A stretch of DNA of 64,000 nt, taken from NCBI GenBank assembly GCA_016703745.1, contig JADJBK010000006.1:2108001-2172000 (forward strand). Reading direction: 5' to 3'. Under the pieces are notes generated by a model. That model did not search any database. It was not told the origin of the DNA and saw only the letters and a program-made list of their open reading frames with translations. Made by a program: the position numbers and the translations under genes. Below are positions 59,157 through 64,000 of this stretch, piece by piece (the stretch's first letter is position 1; each line of letters opens with the position of its first letter). Origin of the DNA: Nitrosomonas sp. (GTDB taxonomy: Bacteria; Pseudomonadota; Gammaproteobacteria; Burkholderiales; Nitrosomonadaceae).

Positions 59157-61022
59157 TGCCTGCCCGAAAACCAAAAATTCCCAATAAAACCAACAGCCGG
59201 TATCCGATTAGGCGTAGTGAAGATTTTTGATAAATCGAGCCAGACTGGCGTTATCAGACGATTTTAGGCAATTATCAAGAACAATCCCTCTAAACTTCGT
59301 TAGAATTTTACGAAAATATCATTCTCAAAAACAAACTTCCTTCAAGCGAGAATATCATGCGAGTCGTCCGGGACAGACAGATGCAATTAGGCGAGATTGG
59401 CATTGCTCAAATCCGGTTCAACTTACGTTCGCGGGACGACATCCCGAAGGTGCTGCGGGGTTTGCAGCACCTGTACATGAACGAGGCGTTGCGCGAACAG
59501 GTGTTCACGCTGCTGGAGAACGAGATGGCGCCTGGGGTAGACAAGCACAACGGCCGCCCGGGTATGGACCTGTGGCGCATTCTGGTTTGTGGTGTGCTGC
59601 GCCTGGATTTGAATATTGACTATGACCGCCTGCTCGAGCTCGTCAACGAGCACAAGACCTTGCGTCAAATGCTGGGGCATGGACTGTTTGATGCCGAGCT
59701 GCAATATAACCGCCAGACCCTGGTGGACAACGTTGAACTGCTCACGCCGGAACTACTGGACAAATTGAACCAGATCATTGTTGCCGGAGGGCATGTCCTG
59801 CTAAAAAAGGGCGACGCCGCCCTGCGTGGGCGGTGCGACTCCTTTGTGGTTGAAACCAATGTGCATTTTCCAAGTGACATTGGTCTTTTGTGGGATGCGA
59901 TGCGCAAAGCAATCATTCTGACCGGGCAATGGTGCGAAAGTCAGCAATCGAGCCACTGGCGACAGTATCGCTACAATCTGCGTCAACTGAAGCGACTACT
60001 GCGCGAAGTACAAAATAAAAAACGGTGCAAGACGCCGAAAACCCAGGGGCAAACCATTCAAGCCCACCGAACCTATATCGAGCAGGCACAACAACACCTG
60101 GACAAGATTCGGGCTACCTTGTCCGGGCTGATCGCCAAAACCCCCACCGAGCGACTCCTGAAGCTTGAAATCGAAGGTTATTGCCAGCATGCTGCCCGCC
60201 AGATCGATCAGATCGCGCGCCGCGTGCTCAAAGGGGGAATGATTCCCCATCAGGAAAAAGTATTCTCCATTTTTGAACCCCACACCGAATGGATCAGTAA
60301 AGGCAAAGCGGGTGTGCCGGTTGAGCTGGGTCTCAAGACATGCATTCTGGAAGACCAGTACCAGTTTATCCTGCATCATCATGTAATGGAGCAACAAACC
60401 GATGATCAAGTTGCGCTTGTCATGATCTCCGAGACCAGAAAACACTTTCCTTCTCTCAACGCCTGCAGTTTCGACAAAGGCTTCCACTCCCCCGATAACC
60501 AGGATGGATTAGCCCAACAGCTTGATCAGGTCACGCTACCCAAAAAAGGTAAATTATCCCAGGAACGTAAAGCTGTGGAACACACTGAAGCGTTTACCCA
60601 GGCTCGCCGCGCACACTCGGCAGTGGAGTCGGCTATTAATGCCTTGGAAGTGCACGGTCTGGACAAATGCCCGGATCATGGCATCGATGGTTTTAAACGC
60701 TACGTTGCGCTCGCCATCGTCACCCGCAATATCCACCGCATTGGTGACATTCTGTGGCAGCAGGATGTGAAACGTGAACGCAAGGCCAACGCGCAACATT
60801 CGAAGCGCCGACAGACGGCCTGAAAAACCTTCATTCTTGACGTAAAAACCCCGGATTTCGGCCAAATAGCGCCTGGTGTCGGGCAAAAAACAGGTTTTTT
60901 GTGATGCTTGCTGAAAAAATACAACCAAAAGCCTTTTTACGCTTATCGCTGTGCAGTGTTTTATTTGTGCTGCTTAAAAAGCAGGCAGTCTTCTCGTGAA
61001 AAACAGGGTTTTCTGACGGGTA
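59157..61022 (+). mobile_element. ISNCY-type element, complete, 1866 bp
   Basis: The ends TGCCTGCCCGAAAACC and the complement of the right end, TACCCGTCAGAAAACC, match at 12 of the first 17 bases. An 8-bp duplication CTAAATAG flanks it (59149-59156 and 61023-61030). It carries one transposase gene. It inserted into the right end of IS3 copy 2. Confidence 0.88.
59357..60823 (+). CDS. ISNCY-type transposase
   Basis: This 488-residue transposase has an N-terminal helical region (RDDIPKVLRGLQHLYMNEAL, GRPGMDLWRILVCGVLRLDL). The catalytic core has DSFVVETNVHFPSDIGLLWD as the first-Asp/Glu region, a long helical insert, then VPVELGLKTCILEDQYQFI and SFDKGFHSPDNQDGL, and AHSAVESAINALEVHGLDKC carries the Glu. 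Full length. Family name ISNCY is by resemblance; its subgroup is not certain. Confidence 0.82.
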   Translation: MRVVRDRQMQLGEIGIAQIRFNLRSRDDIPKVLRGLQHLYMNEALREQVFTLLENEMAPGVDKHNGRPGMDLWRILVCGVLRLDLNIDYDRLLELVNEHKTLRQMLGHGLFDAELQYNRQTLVDNVELLTPELLDKLNQIIVAGGHVLLKKGDAALRGRCDSFVVETNVHFPSDIGLLWDAMRKAIILTGQWCESQQSSHWRQYRYNLRQLKRLLREVQNKKRCKTPKTQGQTIQAHRTYIEQAQQHLDKIRATLSGLIAKTPTERLLKLEIEGYCQHAARQIDQIARRVLKGGMIPHQEKVFSIFEPHTEWISKGKAGVPVELGLKTCILEDQYQFILHHHVMEQQTDDQVALVMISETRKHFPSLNACSFDKGFHSPDNQDGLAQQLDQVTLPKKGKLSQERKAVEHTEAFTQARRAHSAVESAINALEVHGLDKCPDHGIDGFKRYVALAIVTRNIHRIGDILWQQDVKRERKANAQHSKRRQTA

Positions 61023-61262
61023 CTAAATAGCCTCCACAGAACCCGGGGCGATTCAAGATCGAGTTTGTTGAGTTGCGCGGTACCGAACAAGGTTTGAATG
61101 GCAGCGGCGCGTTGACCGGCACGTTCCGATCCGGTGAATAGCCAATTCTTTTTGCCGATTGCGATCGGGCGGATGGTGTTCTCCACCGGGTTGTTGTCGA
61201 TCGGAAGAAAGCCGGTTTGTGCGTAGCGGATGAGACCTGGCCAGCGTCTGAGGGTATAGCGC

Positions 61263-61416
61263 GTAGGTTGAGGTGACGACAGGAACCCCAACACGACAAC
61301 CGCATCGCCACCAGCCAACCCTGAAAGCGAGACATCGCGATCAATAAAACCATCAGCAACCCGCAAAGGCCAAACCGGTTAAAAATGTTGGGGTTCGTTA
61401 CCTCACCCCAACCTAC
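61263..61416. repeat. Inverted pair of GTAGG-type REPs beside a RAYT
   Basis: Two REP-like stems face each other: GTAGGTTGAGGTGACGACAG followed by GAACCCCAACAC (61263-61294, plus) and GTAGGTTGGGGTGAGGTAAC followed by GAACCCCAAC (61416-61388, minus). The 5' GTAG(G) foot is the recognition tetranucleotide of TnpA-REP transposases. A third, related stem is at 62110-62138 (minus). Together they frame the RAYT gene at 61423-61965. Confidence 0.78.
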
Positions 61417-61422
61417 GGTCCT

Positions 61423-61965
61423 TTAATCCGACACCGAAAGTAAATTCCCTACATCGCCACACCAATCCGCCGCCAGAACGCCATTACGCACATAACGATG
61501 AAATGTCGAATACGGCCAATCTTGAACCCGGTTGACATAGCCATGTTTCAAGGGATTAACATGGATATAATCAATATGCTTGGCATAATCCAATTCTGTG
61601 GTAATCGTATGTTCCCAATAGCGGCGTTGCCAAATACCCCGTTCAGACCGTTTTCGCCGCGTCGCCGACAAGCGTTCCTTGCGGGAAAAACCTTTTGAAA
61701 ACAGCAGCTTGATTAACCTCCAACGTACCGGGAAATTATCGGTATCAGGTGGAAGAGTCCATATACAGTGCATGTGATCCGGCAGCACCACCCAGGCATC
61801 AATATGGAATGGGTATAAGCGTTTCACCCGGCGAACCGAATCCCGCAACAGATCAATGTGATCCGTGAGTATAGTCTGTTGCCGTTCCAATAAATTGACC
61901 GTAAAAAAATAACACCCACCCGCCACAAAATTACGTCGGTAATTTGGTATAAAAAGCTTCCGCAT
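61423..61965 (-). CDS. REP-associated tyrosine transposase (second, distinct RAYT)
   Basis: This 180-residue HUH transposase starts MRKLFIPNYRRNFVAGGCYFF. The metal His-x-His is in VVLPDHMHCIWTLP (residues ~60-73). The catalytic Tyr lies in a Tyr-rich helix, RYWEHTITTELDYAKHIDYI, followed by HVNPLKHGYV. It differs strongly from the 222-residue RAYT at 47.4 kb and uses GTAGG-type REPs. It appears intact. Confidence 0.9.
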   Translation of the reverse strand: MRKLFIPNYRRNFVAGGCYFFTVNLLERQQTILTDHIDLLRDSVRRVKRLYPFHIDAWVVLPDHMHCIWTLPPDTDNFPVRWRLIKLLFSKGFSRKERLSATRRKRSERGIWQRRYWEHTITTELDYAKHIDYIHVNPLKHGYVNRVQDWPYSTFHRYVRNGVLAADWCGDVGNLLSVSD

Positions 61966-62109
61966 CAAAAAAAATCAACGGAAATAATGGCATAGGCGTA
62001 TGGCGGTTTCGCGCCAGCAAACCGCCATGCCAAACAAAGCAAACAACCAGACAAAAATCCCATGTTTGGAAATGCCGTCATGAAAACCAGCATGACAGGC
62101 TTCGTTCAT

Positions 62110-62138
62110 GGTGGTTCGCTAAAGCGGAACCACCCTAC
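62110..62138 (-). repeat. Third GTAGG-type REP
   Basis: On the minus strand it reads GTAGGGTGGTTCCGCTTTAG followed by CGAACCACC. It has the same foot and stem plan as the pair at 61263-61416 but a different stem sequence. A separate perfect 10-bp hairpin (ATGGCGGTTT/AAACCGCCAT) lies at 62001-62029. Confidence 0.65.
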
Positions 62139-62164
62139 AATTCATCCGCCGTACGGACGTGTAA

Positions 62165-62193
62165 AAAAGCCTCGTTGCGTGAACGAGGCTTTT
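62165..62193 (-). terminator. Terminator of the phoD-like gene
   Basis: Perfect 12-bp arms AAAAGCCTCGTT and AACGAGGCTTTT enclose GCGTG. On the minus strand the stem runs into six T, so it suits the phoD-like gene, whose original stop is at 62228. Confidence 0.75.
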
Positions 62194-62227
62194 AAAATGG
62201 GCGTGTCAGATAATTTGCTGCGGGGGG

Positions 62228-63793
62228 TTATAAGGGCAGCATTGTTTTTTCAAAAAGAATTGTTCCACTGACATCAATTAGCTTGACGGTCAGCGCGGCA
62301 TCCTAGGAAATTTCAACCAGACCGAATGATTGCAAATGCGGTGGCGGAGAATTTTGCCCAATGCCTTCGGTGCTCGGAGCGCGCAAATATTCATACTGCG
62401 GACCGAAGCTTGCATCGAGATTACCCGCCCCAAAAGCGCCGGCATGAATCGGGCCGATGACAAATTCCCAGAACGGAGTGAAATTCTTGAATGTTGCCAA
62501 TGCAGGGTCATACGAGATGGCGGCGGTAAAATGCACATCGCTGGTCAGAAAAACAACATTTTTGATCTGATGATCCTTGATAAACTCCAGGATTTCAGCG
62601 AGTTGAACTTCACGGCCCAGCACGGCCGGATCATCCTGCCCCCAGGCATCGCGATCATCGATGCCACCGGTTACAATACTGAGCGGATCATGCGTGGAAA
62701 TGATTTTCCAGGTTGCGCAGGATGTTTTTAAAGCTTTTTTCAGCCAGGCCAACTGTTTCCGCCCCAGCATTTCGATTCCGTCAGGATTGGAATTGTCTGG
62801 ATTCGCGTCGCGGAAGCTGCGTTCATCCAGTAAAAACAATTCCATATGTTTGCCATGTTGCACGCTTTTATATAATTTTCCGCGTTCGATAGGATTATAT
62901 TCATATAAAGCCTGGCGCGCATTGACTGCCAGCACATCCGCGCTGATACCAAAATAAGGCGCGCCTGCGGGCATGATTTCACCCGGATACCAATTATTGG
63001 TTACTTCATGATCGTCCCATTGAACGTAGACGGGGGTTTTAGCAAGAAAGCGCGTCATTTTTTCGTCCCCCAGATTGTATTTTCAATTTGCGCGGAAATC
63101 GTCCAGGGAGACAGCGACAAAATCCTTTGCTGGCTCATTTTTCCAGGCGCCGCCACCAACGTCAGCGGGAATTTCCTTGCTTGGCGGGATCGGTGCATCC
63201 GCATAAATCATATCACCCTGAAACAGCGCAAAATCAGGATTCAGTTTGGACATGGAATCAAAAATGACATAACCGCCTTTGATCAGATCCCCGTCGGCGT
63301 GGATCACTTCAAGATCGGGATTGCGTCCCCAGCCCTGGCCGGCCAGATCCGCGACCCAGACAAACCGTACGGGATCGGCGCTATCCCTGTTGCTTGCTGT
63401 TTTAAACACAGACGTGCTTGCAGAAACCATCGAACGTGGATTTTTTTTCAGCGATTTGCATTCTGCCTGATAGTAATAGTGCGATCCAGATTTCAAGCCT
63501 TTAAATACGAGCGAGCCTGTATAGTCTTTCCGCTCAGTTACGCGAAGCGATTTTTTTCTGACTATACCGTTATGCTTGGCTGCGTCAATTAGATTTTTGT
63601 CCGTGGCCAGCGTAAATGTCAAAAGTGCATCCTGTTCAAAATTGCAGCGCCCCCAAAGTACGGCGCTGTCATGCGTGACGTCGCCTGATTGAATATAGAC
63701 ACTATCATCTGAAGCAATTAAGTGGGTCGGCAGAATCGACGTAACCACAAAAATACTCGATGCAAATAACCGTTTTACAGTACTTGATTTCAT
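62228..63793 (-). pseudogene. PhoD-like alkaline phosphatase with two in-frame stops
   Basis: Read through, the frame gives ~521 codons: signal peptide (VKRLFASSIFVVTSILPTHL), an N-terminal Ig-like domain, FVWVADLAGQGWGRNPDLEVI, ALFQGDMIYAD, VYVQWDDHEVTNNWYPGE, HDPLSIVTG and VVFLTSDVHFTAAISYDP, which are the metal-binding segments of PhoD/PAP-like phosphatases. A TGA at 63083-63085 follows DDFRAN, and a TAG at 62303-62305 follows GLVEIS; the frame continues unchanged after both, to a TAA at 62228. Start ATG at 63793 after GGAGGAG. Probably a young pseudogene by two nonsense changes. Confidence 0.85.
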
Positions 63794-64000
63794 CTTGCTC
63801 CTCCTGGAATGTATTGCTGTTGATGAGCAAATCACGCTCGGAGAGAACACTAAAAGAAGTATGTGAAAATCTGATGTCGGTAAGATGATAGTTTTTTACG
63901 AATTGACGAAACGGCGTTATATTCAGACTGGCAGTCTTAGCGAAAGTATGTATTTTAAGGCTATGTTTGCGTTAAACGTTGAAAATACTTTTTTGTCCAA

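Larger units (their letters stand above)
57869..61055 (+). mobile_element. IS3-family element, copy 2, carrying an ISNCY element
   Basis: The ends TGAACCGCCCCGGGTTTTGA (left) and the complement of TGAATCGCCCCGGGTTCTGT (right) match those of copy 1. Removing the 1866-bp ISNCY insert and its 8-bp duplication leaves 1313 bp, the same as copy 1. orfA and orfB are complete; only the last ~25 bp, with the right terminal repeat, are separated by the insert. Confidence 0.93.
57727..61262 (-). mobile_element. IS66-family relic, interrupted by IS3 copy 2
   Basis: The terminal repeat GTAACCGTCCAGCGCTCCC is at 57727-57745. The C-terminal TnpC sequence is in two pieces on the minus strand: 61262-61056 (RYTLRRWPGLIRYAQTGF, DNNPVENTIRPIAIGKKNWL, TGSERAGQRAAAIQTLFGTA) and 57868-57746 (PAAWLADTLAKLPTWPNNRI). 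The IS3 copy lies between them. The rest of IS66, beyond 61262, has been lost and replaced by a REP pair and a RAYT gene. Confidence 0.85.

Noticed and set aside
62062..62271. 69-codon open frame upstream of the phoD terminator
   Set aside because: It runs through a REP hairpin and a terminator stem and has no recognisable protein.
63083..63085. TGA in the phoD-like gene as a selenocysteine codon
   Set aside because: Family members have an aromatic residue, not Cys, at this place, there is a second stop (TAG) further on, and I see no obvious SECIS-like hairpin just after the TGA.

Overview
The window looks like the chromosome of a chemolithoautotrophic betaproteobacterium, most probably an ammonia oxidiser of the Nitrosomonas type. 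The reasons are a red-type (form IC) RuBisCO operon with cbbX and cbbR, a complete bc1 complex (petABC), many c-type cytochromes, a PEP-CTERM protein, betaproteobacterial housekeeping gene orders (dusB-fis-purH, hisG-hisD, sspA-sspB after petABC, map-rph-rdgB-hemW) and a heavy load of insertion sequences. No amo or hao gene lies in the window, so the genus is an inference.

Layout. 1-8.3 kb: purine and histidine biosynthesis with fis, dusB, a UbiH-type hydroxylase, iron superoxide dismutase, an orphan ExbD, and divergent purEK. 8.4-12.1 kb: a PEP-CTERM exported protein and a small operon of a Rieske oxygenase, a SpoIIAA-like protein and two small membrane proteins. 12.4-16.2 kb: petABC, sspAB, tRNA-Thr. 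16.2-20.5 kb: an accessory patch with a MITE-like element, an IS5-family element with a TTA duplication, a CobW C-terminal relic, an O-methyltransferase, an SRPBCC protein, an 87-bp palindrome related to the REP transposase at 47 kb, and a solitary IS66-type end. 20.5-27.4 kb: GDPD, rlmB, rnr, tRNA-Leu, pepP. 27.6-33.4 kb: divergent cbbR and cbbLSX, then a small unknown gene and an aldolase fused to a Dabb domain. 33.7-42.3 kb: a membrane-anchored sugar dehydrogenase/cytochrome c fusion followed by a complete ebo cluster (eboD-E-C-A-B, with eboF convergent). 42.6-48.2 kb: an IS3-family element split by an IS21-family element, a gene relic, a truncated ISNCY-type transposase, and a REP-associated transposase with tandem repeats. 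48.4-57.7 kb: cytochrome c4, map, rph, rdgB, hemW, a tartronate semialdehyde reductase-like gene and glcDEF. 57.7-62.2 kb: a nested stack (IS66 relic containing an IS3 copy containing an ISNCY element) and a second REP transposase with GTAGG-type REPs. 62.2-63.8 kb: a phoD-like gene broken by two in-frame stop codons.

How the genes work together. CbbR/CbbLSX fix CO2. GlcDEF and the adjacent reductase fit salvage of the 2-phosphoglycolate made by RuBisCO oxygenation, although glyoxylate carboligase is not in the window. PetABC passes quinol electrons to c-type cytochromes. The most interesting region is 32.1-42.3 kb, where an aldolase-Dabb fusion and a periplasmic sugar dehydrogenase-cytochrome fusion lie between the carbon-fixation genes and a full ebo cluster. 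Ebo is known from cyanobacterial scytonemin work as a precursor-export system, but what it carries in this kind of organism is not known to me.

The two IS3 copies, once their inserts and duplications are removed, both measure exactly 1313 bp, which supports the reconstruction of the nested insertions.
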